NCBI GenBank assembly: GCA_036306585.1
Contig: JAXJZF010000001.1
Coordinates: 1-47,876, forward strand
Direction: 5' to 3'
DNA length: 47,876 nucleotides
Source of the DNA: Aphodovivens sp036306585
Lineage (GTDB): Bacteria > Actinomycetota > Coriobacteriia > Coriobacteriales > Eggerthellaceae
Shown: positions 1 through 7,438 of the stretch, one piece after another
How the letters are laid out: each line of letters begins with the position of its first letter
Numbering within the stretch: position 1 is the stretch's first letter
Program-made: the position numbers and the translations under genes
Notes under the pieces: generated by a model
The model's database searches: none
Seen by the model: the letters and a program-made list of their open reading frames with translations, nothing else
What the model was told of the DNA's origin: nothing

Positions 1-171
1 AGCCGCGCGGGGCTCCATGAGCTGATCTAGATCTCATCGCGTAAACGTCGATTCCTCGAAAAACGCTCTTCTCAAAAATCCGACTGTCTCTCATTCGCAG
101 TATCCGGTTTTCAAGGTCCCGCCGACGCCCCTCCGGGGCTTGTCGGCCGCTCCGCACTCCCGTGCGGCGCA
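1..171 (-). other. Leader region of the probable rRNA operon (runs off left edge)
   Basis: Non-coding stretch downstream of the strong minus-strand promoter. It holds two compact hairpins: GCCGAC...GTCGGC with an inner GCCCC/GGGGC stem (121-147), and CCGCAC/GTGCGG (152-167). These are followed by the minus-strand segment GGACCTTGAAAACCGGATA and a long stretch without reading frames. Leaders of Gram-positive rRNA operons look like this. No 16S sequence is reached, so the identity rests on the promoter and context. Confidence 0.5.
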
Positions 172-226
172 AGAGATAACTTTACTCGCATTCGCGACCC
201 TTGTCAAGAACTTTTTTTAAAAAGTT
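172..226 (-). promoter_or_regulatory. Strong sigma70-type promoter, probably of an rRNA operon
   Basis: On the minus strand TTGACA (202-207) and TAAAGT (179-184) are separated by exactly 17 bases. Just upstream lies an A/T run (208-226) that resembles an UP element and is itself a palindrome (arms around AACTTTTT and AAAAAGTT). No coding sequence follows before the window edge; the transcribed region is hairpin-rich. This is the layout of ribosomal RNA operon promoters, but the 16S gene is outside the window, so the target is an inference. Confidence 0.7.
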
Positions 227-456
227 TTGAAGCTTTTTGCTCCGTCTCTTTCTAAAAGAGGTTCCCGCGGGGTTGAAGGGCTGCTCTCTTGGACGGCCCC
301 GTCAAATGCGGCTTGGACATATTACGCGCTCTTTACCGTTTGCGCGAGAAAAAATCGATACTTCACAAAGCGATCATATTGCTACTATCAATTTCTTGTT
401 AAGACACCATATGTTGTGATGGGCTTTGAAAATGTCTTAGTCAGACCAGTTTTGCC
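227..456. other. Non-coding gap between anti-sigma gene and rRNA-type promoter
   Basis: Lower GC than its surroundings. Frames here are low quality and have no ribosome binding site that convinces me. I see no clear terminator for the anti-sigma gene that ends at 457. No feature is supported. Confidence 0.4.
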
Positions 457-1524
457 CTACATATTGTGCTGTGAGAATTCCTCTCCATGGCGACCTTGCC
501 CGTGGGTTTCCGCTCCCCTGCCGTCCTTTCCGCCGCCCTCGCACCTTTCGATGCGATCGCGAATTTCACGCATTGACATATGCGAGCAATCGTCTAGCGT
601 CACGCTCGGATCCAGTTCCATCAAGGTTTGCGCAGCGCAGTAGCGACCCACCCCCATACCCGCGTGGTGAGCTTCCTCGCGCGTTTGCTCGCTCACGCGA
701 TTGCAGATGCCATCGCAGCCCAGCTGCGCCAGGCAGTCGTCACTTTGCCGTTGCAGCTGTGCGGCCAAGGCATCGTCGGACGAGGTGACGCTCACTTCCA
801 CATAAGGATTGCCCTCCAAGTACCCCTTCATAGACGGGGCGCCCAGCAGCTCGGCTAGCGCCTGGGCGTACGGCTTTCCGGCAAGTTCAACGCCCGCCAA
901 TGCGGCGGCGCCGTCCTCGTTCAGCGCGGTCGCATCCAGCACGGTGCCCGCAGCGTCCACGGACAGCTCCATCGACGGGTTCACGTCTATGCCGATATAT
1001 GCTTGCGGTTGCGTGACTTCGTCTGAGGGCGCCTGCGACGCCTCGCCGGGGGCGCCTGTCGTGTCTGCGCTCGACTGGGGTTGATAAGCCTGCTGTGCTT
1101 CGATCGGCGTTTGCGACGAGCCGCTTTCGCCGTATAAGTAGATGCCCGCAACCCCCAGCGACACGGCTAACACGCAGGCTGCGGCGGCAAGCATCCGCCG
1201 CAGCGCCTTCTTCGCCTGACGGCGACGCGATGCGGGGCGCGCTCCCCCGGGTATCGCGCAGAATGTCGCTTCAGGTTCGCCCTCTTCCCGGGTTTGCCGG
1301 ACATCCGCCTCTGCAGAGGGCAGCCCTTCCCCACGACGACGCTCTATAGCGTCCAAGGTGGCACGGCATAAGTCGGCGGGCGCGTGGAGTTCATCGAAGG
1401 CCTGGCGAACCTGGGCATGCAGCGCGGCGGCGTCTTCCGCAGCGCTATTCGGCAAGGGGTTGCAGCCGGCGGGCTGCGCGCCGAAGAACCGGCCTTGTTC
1501 CGGATGTTCTTTGAAATCGGTCAT
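457..1524 (-). CDS. RsgI-like transmembrane anti-sigma factor
   Basis: A 355-residue protein expected to hold the adjacent ECF sigma factor at the membrane and release it on an outside signal. A cytoplasmic part (about 1-108) precedes one membrane span (about 111-131). A low-complexity Gln/Ser/Thr/Pro linker follows, then an outer domain starting at YIGIDVNPS. That motif is the RsgI-family core, where family members cut themselves between Asn and Pro (here N182-P183). The C-terminal part has several cysteines and a charged Gly-rich tail. The start is the ATG whose ATGA overlaps the stop of the sigma gene, with GGGAGCA upstream; the open frame extends further upstream but only inside the sigma gene. 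Translational coupling with the sigma factor is likely. The outer ligand is unknown. Confidence 0.8.
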   Translation of the reverse strand: MTDFKEHPEQGRFFGAQPAGCNPLPNSAAEDAAALHAQVRQAFDELHAPADLCRATLDAIERRRGEGLPSAEADVRQTREEGEPEATFCAIPGGARPASRRRQAKKALRRMLAAAACVLAVSLGVAGIYLYGESGSSQTPIEAQQAYQPQSSADTTGAPGEASQAPSDEVTQPQAYIGIDVNPSMELSVDAAGTVLDATALNEDGAAALAGVELAGKPYAQALAELLGAPSMKGYLEGNPYVEVSVTSSDDALAAQLQRQSDDCLAQLGCDGICNRVSEQTREEAHHAGMGVGRYCAAQTLMELDPSVTLDDCSHMSMREIRDRIERCEGGGKDGRGAETHGQGRHGEEFSQHNM

Positions 1525-2012
1525 CGCAGTTGCTCCCTGAGTTTCGCCTTGCCGCGCGCTATCCAGGTGTACACGGTGTTCACCGGCGCATCCAACTGCC
1601 GTGCGATCTCCGGTGCGGTGTAGCCCTCGTAAAGCGCCAAGTACAGCGGGGTGCGGGGCGGGTCGGGCAATCGGCGCATCGCATCGACAACGTCGCCGGC
1701 GGCCGATCCGGGTTGCGCGGCGGGGTTCGGATCGGCGGCCGTTTCCAGCGCTTCGGGTGCGGCCTGGCGCTGCGCGCGCCGCTGGGTCGAGCGCCATAGA
1801 TCGGTGCACGCATTGGTGGCGGTGCGAATGAGCCAGGCTTTGCGGTGCTCTTCGCCCTCGAACCGGACTCCGTCCGCCAGCGCGTATTTGAGGAACGCGT
1901 CCTGGAACGCGTCCTGGGCATCTTGCGGTTGGGCGCAATGCAGCATGCAGACACGCCAGACAGTGTCGGCGTGCTGCTTCATGGCTGATTCTATGTCGGT
2001 TTGCGGACGCAC
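1521..2012 (-). CDS. ECF (sigma-70 family) RNA polymerase sigma factor
   Basis: A 163-residue extracytoplasmic-function sigma factor. Region 2 spans about residues 31-75 (DAFQDAFLKYAL, then AWLIRTATNACTDLWR). Region 4, with a helix-turn-helix, spans about 117-162 (GYTAPEIARQLDAPVNTVYT). The length is normal for ECF factors. The chosen start is a GTG at 2012, with GAGGAG about 14 bases upstream, which is further than usual; an ATG at 1982 is the alternative. The gene overlaps the anti-sigma gene by 4 bases and lies 87 bases downstream of a small secreted protein gene on the same strand, so the three probably form one unit. The regulon is not visible. Confidence 0.88.
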   Translation of the reverse strand: MRPQTDIESAMKQHADTVWRVCMLHCAQPQDAQDAFQDAFLKYALADGVRFEGEEHRKAWLIRTATNACTDLWRSTQRRAQRQAAPEALETAADPNPAAQPGSAAGDVVDAMRRLPDPPRTPLYLALYEGYTAPEIARQLDAPVNTVYTWIARGKAKLREQLR

Positions 2013-2099
2013 AGTTGGCGGGGCGGCTCCTCGATCGAATGGGCGCGCCTTGCCGCGGCGGGCGGCAGGCAGGCGAAGGCGCGCCGTGCGAACATTACT

Positions 2100-2495
2100 C
2101 TAGCAACCGTGGCGATAGGCGTGATGGGCGCCGCCGCAGCCATCGCCATTGCCGTAGCAGTAGCCGCTGCCGTTGGCGGCACCGGCATTGCAGCCATTCG
2201 CGTTGCCGTTGCCGGCGGCAGAGCCGTCGCGATTGCGCAACCCCAGACAGTCCCCCGGAGCGGTGGAGCCGCAGATGTCGCAAACGCCGTCGGCGTCGGC
2301 GTCGTTGGGGCAGACGACGGTCGTTGCCGCGGCAGCTGCCTGATCTGCTGCCGTCGAGGTATCCGACGATGCCGCCGACGCGTTCCCCACGCCGATCGCC
2401 ACCGCCAACGCCACGGCAGCCAACGTCGCCACCGCCCCGCCGACGAATGCCGCCGCGCGGGATGCGGGCCTTGCGCTGTTCGTCGATGCCTTCAT
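2100..2495 (-). CDS. Small secreted Cys/Gly/Asn-rich protein with a calcium-loop-like motif
   Basis: A 131-residue protein with a signal peptide (about 1-41, ending in NASA-A). Its mature part starts Ala/Thr-rich, then holds CPNDADADGVCDICG (about 62-76), an acidic loop like the thrombospondin type 3 or dockerin calcium-binding loop, closed by cysteines. The tail is rich in Gly, Asn, Tyr and Cys and ends in a cysteine. A strong ribosome binding site (AAGGAGGAAGATC) precedes the ATG. It is first in the sigma/anti-sigma unit. I do not recognise a named family. It could be a signal ligand or an output of the sigma system; both are inference. Confidence 0.75.
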   Translation of the reverse strand: MKASTNSARPASRAAAFVGGAVATLAAVALAVAIGVGNASAASSDTSTAADQAAAAATTVVCPNDADADGVCDICGSTAPGDCLGLRNRDGSAAGNGNANGCNAGAANGSGYCYGNGDGCGGAHHAYRHGC

Positions 2496-2807
2496 GATCT
2501 TCCTCCTTGATCGATGCTTCCACGTTACCCCTTTTCGGGGCCTTCACCAACAACACGTTCGCAAGAGGCGGATCCTTTCAACCAATTCAGAATTTTTCGC
2601 GTTACCGCGCGGAAGGGGTTGGGAGGGGGCGCGACGGCGGGCGAAGCGCACGGAACCAGGCCGGCGCGCGGGCACGCTGGGCCGGGAACACAGGGCCGAG
2701 GCAACGTGCGGGAACGCGCAGGCGGCGCAAAAAAATCGGCCCCGCGTCATGCACGGAGCCGATTCCCCAACCAAAGAATGTTGGCTTGCGACGAAGCGCC
2801 AGACCGC
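2496..2807. other. Intergenic region between secreted-protein gene and tyrS
   Basis: Contains the tyrS terminator (2727-2764) and the upstream region of the small secreted protein gene. A short CCCCGAAAAGGGG hairpin lies in the latter's untranslated leader (2528-2540). No gene is supported. The sigma-unit promoter is presumably here, but I cannot fix its -35 and -10 elements. Confidence 0.4.
2727..2764 (-). terminator. Intrinsic terminator of tyrS
   Basis: On the minus strand the stem AATCGGC/GCCGATT (2734-2740 with 2758-2764) is followed by a run of seven T. It lies 43 bases after the tyrS stop codon. Confidence 0.85.
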
Positions 2808-4019
2808 CTACACCAGCTTCACGAACTTGCGTTTGCCCACCTGCACGGTGGCGCCGGCGAGCTGAGCGGGGTCGATGTTGTACTGCTTGGCGGGCACGGC
2901 TTCGCCGTTGATCTTCACGCCGCCGCCGTCGATGAGCCGGCGCGCCTCGCCGATGCTGGGCGCCATGCCGGCGTCGTGCAGCAGCTTAGCCAGATACACC
3001 TGCCCGTCGTCGTTGGCGGTGAGGTCGGCTGCGAACTCGGGAATGTCGGTGGGGGCGGCGTGCTGCTTGAACACGCGATCGAACTGCTCCTCGGCCTGCT
3101 GGGCGGCCTCTTCGCTGTGATAGAGCGCCACGATGTTGCGGGCCAGGGCGCGCTTTGCCTTGTTGGGATGCAGTTCATCGTTGGCCAGGGCGCGCTCGAT
3201 CTCGTCGACCTCGTCGACCGACAGCGTGGAAGCCAGACGGTAGTAGCGCGGCATCAGCTCGTCGGGGATGGACATGATCTTGCCGAACATGTCGGCGGGC
3301 GCGTCGGTGAGGCCCACGTAGTTGCCGTAGCTCTTGGACATCTTCAACGTGCCGTCGGTGCCTTCCAGAAGCGGCATGGTGAGCGCCACCTGGGGCTCCA
3401 TGCCCATCTTCTCCATGAGCTCGCGGCCGGCAAGCAAATTGAACAGCTGGTCGTTGCCTCCCATCTCGACGTCTGCTTTGATGACCACCGAGTCGTATGC
3501 CTGCATGACCGGGTACAGGAACTCATGCAGGGCGATGGGGGTGTGCGACTGATAGCGCTTGGTGAAGTCGTCACGCTCGAGGATGCGGGCCACGGTGAAC
3601 TTCGCGCACAGCTCCAGCAGGCCCTTCAGATCCAGGCTGAGAATCCAGTCGGCGTTGTAACGGACGGTGGTCTTCTCGGGGTCGAGCACGTTGAAGGCCT
3701 GCTCGACGTACGTTTTCGCGTTGGCCTCCACCTGCTCTTGGGTGAGCTGGGGGCGCGTGGTGTTCTTGCCCGACGGGTCGCCGATGAGCGCGGTGCCGTT
3801 GCCGATGATGAGCGTGACGCGATGGCCGAGGTCCTGGAACTGGCGCATCTTGCGCAGCGGCACGGCATGGCCCAGGTGCAGGTCGGGGCTGGTAGGATCG
3901 ACGCCCAGCTTGATGTTGAGCGGCGTGCCCCGCTTCAGCTTCTTCAGCAGCTCCTCTTCGGGAACGATATTGGCGGCGCCGGATTTGATGACGCGCAGCT
4001 GTTCTTCGGGCGAAAGCAT
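2808..4019 (-). CDS. tyrS: Tyrosine--tRNA ligase
   Basis: Charges tRNA-Tyr with tyrosine using ATP, in the cytoplasm. The 403-residue protein has a class I Rossmann core with DPTSPDLHLGH (HIGH motif at 48-51) and KMSKS (226-230), and a C-terminal S4 RNA-binding domain from about 335. The DPTSPDLHLGH form points to the TyrZ-like subgroup. The start is the ATG at 4019 with AGAGGT seven bases upstream; the frame is open further upstream but has no better signal. A likely extended -10 (TGGTAGAAT) lies 51 bases upstream. It sits directly downstream of the queuosine genes, and tRNA-Tyr is one of the four tRNAs that receive queuosine. Confidence 0.96.
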   Translation of the reverse strand: MLSPEEQLRVIKSGAANIVPEEELLKKLKRGTPLNIKLGVDPTSPDLHLGHAVPLRKMRQFQDLGHRVTLIIGNGTALIGDPSGKNTTRPQLTQEQVEANAKTYVEQAFNVLDPEKTTVRYNADWILSLDLKGLLELCAKFTVARILERDDFTKRYQSHTPIALHEFLYPVMQAYDSVVIKADVEMGGNDQLFNLLAGRELMEKMGMEPQVALTMPLLEGTDGTLKMSKSYGNYVGLTDAPADMFGKIMSIPDELMPRYYRLASTLSVDEVDEIERALANDELHPNKAKRALARNIVALYHSEEAAQQAEEQFDRVFKQHAAPTDIPEFAADLTANDDGQVYLAKLLHDAGMAPSIGEARRLIDGGGVKINGEAVPAKQYNIDPAQLAGATVQVGKRKFVKLV

Positions 4020-4069
4020 CGACAACCTCTTTCTTCGCTTTCCTTGCTTATATATGTGTAACGTGCGAG

Positions 4070-4078
4070 ATTCTACCA
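4070..4078 (-). promoter_or_regulatory. Candidate extended -10 for tyrS
   Basis: Minus-strand TGGTAGAAT fits TGnTATAAT with one mismatch and lies about 50 bases before the tyrS start. No good -35 is visible, as is common for extended -10 promoters. Confidence 0.4.
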
Positions 4079-4149
4079 CAGGGACCAAACTGCCAGATCG
4101 AGCATAAGCCAGCGAGAAAAGCCCGGTCCGACGGCAGCCAACCGTAGAA

Positions 4150-5295
4150 CTAGTAATCCTTGGCGGCGGAGCTGTTCATCCAGTCTTGGTAGAACTGCTC
4201 GTAGGCGCCGGCGATCACGGCTTCGCGGGCGCGGCGCATGAGGTCCAGCAGGTAGTGCAGGTTGTGGATGGACAGAAGGATGCCGCCGAGCATTTCGTTC
4301 TGCTTCACTAAATGGCGGATGTAGGCGCGCGTGTGGTGCCGGCAGGTGGGGCAGGTGCATTCCGGGTCGAGCGGCGTGAAGTCACGCGTGTACTTGGCGT
4401 TGCGCATGTTCATGCGACCCTGGCTGGAGAACGCGGTTCCCATGCGGGCGGTGCGGGTGGGCAGCACGCAGTCGAACATGTCGACGCCCTCGCGCACGGC
4501 GCGCACCAACGTGGTGGGGTTGCCCACGCCCATGAGGTAGCGGGGGCGATCCTCGGGCAGCGCGCGGGCCACCTGGCCCAACGTCTCGAACATGACGTCG
4601 TGCTCCTCGCCCACCGAGTAGCCGCCGATGCCGAAGCCTCCGAAGCGACGCCCGCCCGCAGCGGCGCTTTCCTCTTCGATCTCGTGCAGCATGCGCACCG
4701 ACTTCATGCGCAGGTCCAGCTCCATGCCGCCCTGCACGATGCCGAACAGCGTCTGATCCTCGCGCTTATGCGCCGCCAGGCAGCGGCGTGCCCAGTTGGC
4801 GGACAGGTCCACCGCCGCCTCCACGAAGCTGCGCTCGGCGGGGTACGGGGTGCATTGGTCCAACTGCATGATGATGTCGGCGCCCAGCTGCTCTTGGATG
4901 CGCATGTTGGCTTCCGGCGTCCAGCGCACCTTCGCGCCGTCGTAGATGCTGCGGAACGACAGCCCATCGGGGTCGAGCTTGAGCGTGTCGGCCAGGCTGA
5001 ACACCTGAAAGCCGCCCGAGTCGGTGAGCATGGGGCCATCGTAGTTCATGAACTTGTGCACGCCGCCGGCCTGCGCCACCACGTCGGCGCCGGGACGCAG
5101 CGACAGGTGGTAGGTGTTCGCCAGCACCACCTGGCTTTGCAGGTCGTGCAGCTGGCGCACGGTGATGCCCTTCACGCTGGCGGAGGTGCCCACCGGCATG
5201 AACATGGGGGTTTGGAATGCGCCGTGCGCGGTCTCGTAGGTGAGCGCGCGGGCGTTGCCGCAGGTGGCATCGCAGGTGCAATCGAACAGCGCCAT
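4150..5295 (-). CDS. tgt: Queuine tRNA-ribosyltransferase (tRNA-guanine transglycosylase)
   Basis: Swaps guanine-34 of GUN-anticodon tRNAs for the queuosine precursor preQ1. The 381-residue TIM-barrel protein shows DSGGFQ (92-97; D92), GIVQGG (185-190) and VDMFDCVLPTR, with the catalytic nucleophile expected at D275. The C-terminal zinc site is CxCxxC (C313, C315, C318) plus a later histidine. All key residues are present. The start has GGGAGG placed inside the last codons of the upstream HAD gene, whose stop is only three bases away, so translation is probably coupled. It works before QueA and QueH, both encoded upstream in the same direction. Confidence 0.96.
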   Translation of the reverse strand: MALFDCTCDATCGNARALTYETAHGAFQTPMFMPVGTSASVKGITVRQLHDLQSQVVLANTYHLSLRPGADVVAQAGGVHKFMNYDGPMLTDSGGFQVFSLADTLKLDPDGLSFRSIYDGAKVRWTPEANMRIQEQLGADIIMQLDQCTPYPAERSFVEAAVDLSANWARRCLAAHKREDQTLFGIVQGGMELDLRMKSVRMLHEIEEESAAAGGRRFGGFGIGGYSVGEEHDVMFETLGQVARALPEDRPRYLMGVGNPTTLVRAVREGVDMFDCVLPTRTARMGTAFSSQGRMNMRNAKYTRDFTPLDPECTCPTCRHHTRAYIRHLVKQNEMLGGILLSIHNLHYLLDLMRRAREAVIAGAYEQFYQDWMNSSAAKDY

Positions 5296-5298
5296 GAG

Positions 5299-6273
5299 CT
5301 ACACCTCCCTTCTTCGCGCGGCGGCCGCCGAAGTGGCGGGCACGCCGTGCTCGTCGATCTCGTAGGCGCCGGCAGCCAGGCGCTCGCGCTGGGCGTCGGC
5401 AGTCTGGGTGCTGACGTTGTTTTCATAGGCGCACTGGGCGTCTTCAGGAGCCACAGAGCCGGTTTCCACCGCCGTGGCGGGGTTCTGGCAGGCGGGAAGC
5501 ATTTCCGCCCAGTCGGCGAAATCCTCCAGCGTGCCGTGCTTCACGGTGCCCAGATCCAAGCCGATAGCATCCAGCAAGAAGTCGGTGACCAGGTAGCCGT
5601 CGGTGCCGGCGCCCATCGCGGCAAGGTCCTCCACCGTGTTGTTGCCCACCATCAGCACATCGGAGCCCGCCACGTTGCAGGCGGCCAGGTTCTCGGCGTA
5701 GTAGGACAGGTGCGGCTTGACGCTGCGCGAGTTCTCGAACGAGGTGAGGCGGCTGAACAGGTCGGGATCGACGCCCGCCCAACGCAGGCGCGAACGCACT
5801 GCCGTCAGCGGGAACATGGGCATGGTGGCAAGCACCAGCGTATAGCCCTTGCCGGCAAGCGCCTTCAGGGCGCGCGCGGCGGCGGGGCTGGGTTTCACTT
5901 GGTTTCCCACCTGAGGAAACACGTTTTCGTAGTAGTCGGAGAACAGCGGTTCCCATTCGGCGGGGCCGCCTTCGACCTGCTGGTAGAAAGCCTGGAAGAA
6001 CGCCTGCTCGTTGGTGAGCTCCGGGTCGTGATGGGCCATGCCCTTGATGCCGGCCTGCATCGCCGCGGCAAACGCCTGCGGATCGCCGCCGTGCCGGGAG
6101 ACATAGCCGCCGAGGCTTTTCATATAGGCACCCATGAACTCCTCCACCTCCATGGGGAGCAGCGTGCCGTCAAGGTCGAAGAAGATCGCCCGATAGGCGC
6201 GGGTTGCCGGCGCTAGCGCAGCGGCGGCGGATTGGGCGGCCGGCTCAGACGCGGCGGGTTGGGGTTCGCTCAT
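5299..6273 (-). CDS. HAD-superfamily hydrolase within the queuosine cluster
   Basis: A 324-residue haloacid dehalogenase-type hydrolase, probably a phosphatase. Motif I is FFDLDGTLL (nucleophile D33, acid D35). There is a large helical cap after it, and an acidic motif near MVGNNTVEDL. The first 24 residues are an Ala-rich extension, and the C-terminal 60 residues beyond the HAD fold look disordered. The substrate cannot be read from sequence. It is three bases upstream of tgt, with the tgt ribosome binding site inside its 3' end, and 103 bases downstream of queH. Co-transcription with queuosine genes is likely; a role in that pathway is only an inference. Confidence 0.85.
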   Translation of the reverse strand: MSEPQPAASEPAAQSAAAALAPATRAYRAIFFDLDGTLLPMEVEEFMGAYMKSLGGYVSRHGGDPQAFAAAMQAGIKGMAHHDPELTNEQAFFQAFYQQVEGGPAEWEPLFSDYYENVFPQVGNQVKPSPAAARALKALAGKGYTLVLATMPMFPLTAVRSRLRWAGVDPDLFSRLTSFENSRSVKPHLSYYAENLAACNVAGSDVLMVGNNTVEDLAAMGAGTDGYLVTDFLLDAIGLDLGTVKHGTLEDFADWAEMLPACQNPATAVETGSVAPEDAQCAYENNVSTQTADAQRERLAAGAYEIDEHGVPATSAAAARRREV

Positions 6274-6376
6274 TACGTGATCCCTTCAGGTTGGAGGACG
6301 GATGTCCCAAGCGGTTTGCTGCCTGCAAGTATAAGCGAGGTTCGCGAAACGGCACGGTGGGCGCACGGAAAGAAGA

Positions 6377-7408
6377 TCATTCGCCTTCCGCGTTCGACTT
6401 CTCCGCATTCGCCTTGCGCAATGCCTTCAGGATGGCGCGCTTCTTCGCCTGTTTGGCGTCGTAGGCGGCGCGCTCGGCTTTGCGCGCTTCGCGTTGTGCC
6501 TGCTCGGCGGCGCGTTCTTCGGCATATGCCACCCGCTCGGCGGCGTGCAGGGCCTTGCGTTCGGCCTTCCGCTGCGCGCGCTCGGCACGTGCTTCGAGGT
6601 CGGAGATGAGGCAGCCGCAGTAGTTCTGCCGGTACATGCCCAGCTCGCGGCTGCGACGCGTGGCCTCGGGATAGAACGGGCGGAAGTCCTCGAACACCGC
6701 CTGCAGCCCCGCTTGCGCGGCGGCGCGCTGCAGCTCCTCGTGGATGATATCGGAATACTGGTAGGGGCTCACCGCCAACGTGGTGGAAAGGCCCTCGAAC
6801 CCCTGGGCGGCCGCTTGGCGCGCGGCCTCTTCCAGCCGCAGGCGATAGCAGGCGCGGCAGCGCGCGGCGCGCTTTTCCGGGTCCACCGCGAGCGCGGCTG
6901 CCTCGTCGAGCGTCAACTCGCCGTACGCGCCGAAGCCCGGCTGTGAGGATGCGGGGGCGGGCGCGGTTTCGACCGGTTTGGATTCGGCGGGCTTTTCCGC
7001 AAGGGATTCGCCTCCGGTCGAGGGGCCTTCGGCGGATTCGTCCGCGGCAGCATCTTCGACGGGCGGGCAGTCCGTTGGTTCGCTTCCGGCCACTTCGCCT
7101 AGGGCGGTTTCCCCTTCGACCGCTTCCCCACGTTCCCCGCGCAGCTTCCCGCGTGCCTCTTCGAACGCCGCCACGCCGATGCGGCCGGCAGTGCGCTGCC
7201 ATTTCGCCTGTTCATAGACGCCTTCTTCCACGGCGATGCCCTCCGACGCAGCCCACGCGCGCAGCGTTTCCAGACGATGGGCATACTCGGATGCAGGCGC
7301 GATATTGGAGTTCGCGTAGAAGATGGTGAGCTCGTGGCCCTGCTCGCGCAGAATCCGCGATGGCTCCAGCGAGCACGGCCCGCAGCAGGCATGCAGCATC
7401 AGTTTCAC
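6377..7408 (-). CDS. queH: Epoxyqueuosine reductase QueH, with large acidic insertion
   Basis: Reduces epoxyqueuosine to queuosine in tRNA, the last step of the pathway; QueH is the iron-sulfur alternative to the cobalamin enzyme QueG. The family signatures are present: HACCGPC near the N-terminus (C8, C9, C12), CRACYRLRL (C184, C187) and QNYCGC (C264, C266). At 343 residues it is much longer than usual QueH proteins (about 200). The extra length is a Glu/Ala/Pro/Ser-rich insertion (about 91-160) between the first and second cysteine motifs, and a highly charged Ala/Glu/Lys/Arg coiled tail (about 271-343). The start is GTG at 7408 with GGGAAGGGG upstream. It lies 30 bases after queA. Confidence 0.93.
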   Translation of the reverse strand: MKLMLHACCGPCSLEPSRILREQGHELTIFYANSNIAPASEYAHRLETLRAWAASEGIAVEEGVYEQAKWQRTAGRIGVAAFEEARGKLRGERGEAVEGETALGEVAGSEPTDCPPVEDAAADESAEGPSTGGESLAEKPAESKPVETAPAPASSQPGFGAYGELTLDEAAALAVDPEKRAARCRACYRLRLEEAARQAAAQGFEGLSTTLAVSPYQYSDIIHEELQRAAAQAGLQAVFEDFRPFYPEATRRSRELGMYRQNYCGCLISDLEARAERAQRKAERKALHAAERVAYAEERAAEQAQREARKAERAAYDAKQAKKRAILKALRKANAEKSNAEGE

Positions 7409-7438
7409 AAGCGGCCCCTTCCCCGCGCTTTTTGGATG

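Noticed and set aside
227..643. Plus-strand frame of 138 codons near the left edge
   Set aside because: No ribosome binding site or motif; it runs antisense into the end of the anti-sigma gene.
1525..1938. Upstream extension of the anti-sigma frame
   Set aside because: It lies inside the sigma gene and is Arg/Pro/His-rich; the ATGA overlap start at 1524 explains the gene.
4312..6216. Long plus-strand open frame (634 codons) opposite tgt and the HAD gene
   Set aside because: It is His/Ala/Gly/Arg-rich with no family motifs and lies exactly antisense to two clear genes; a GC-rich shadow frame.
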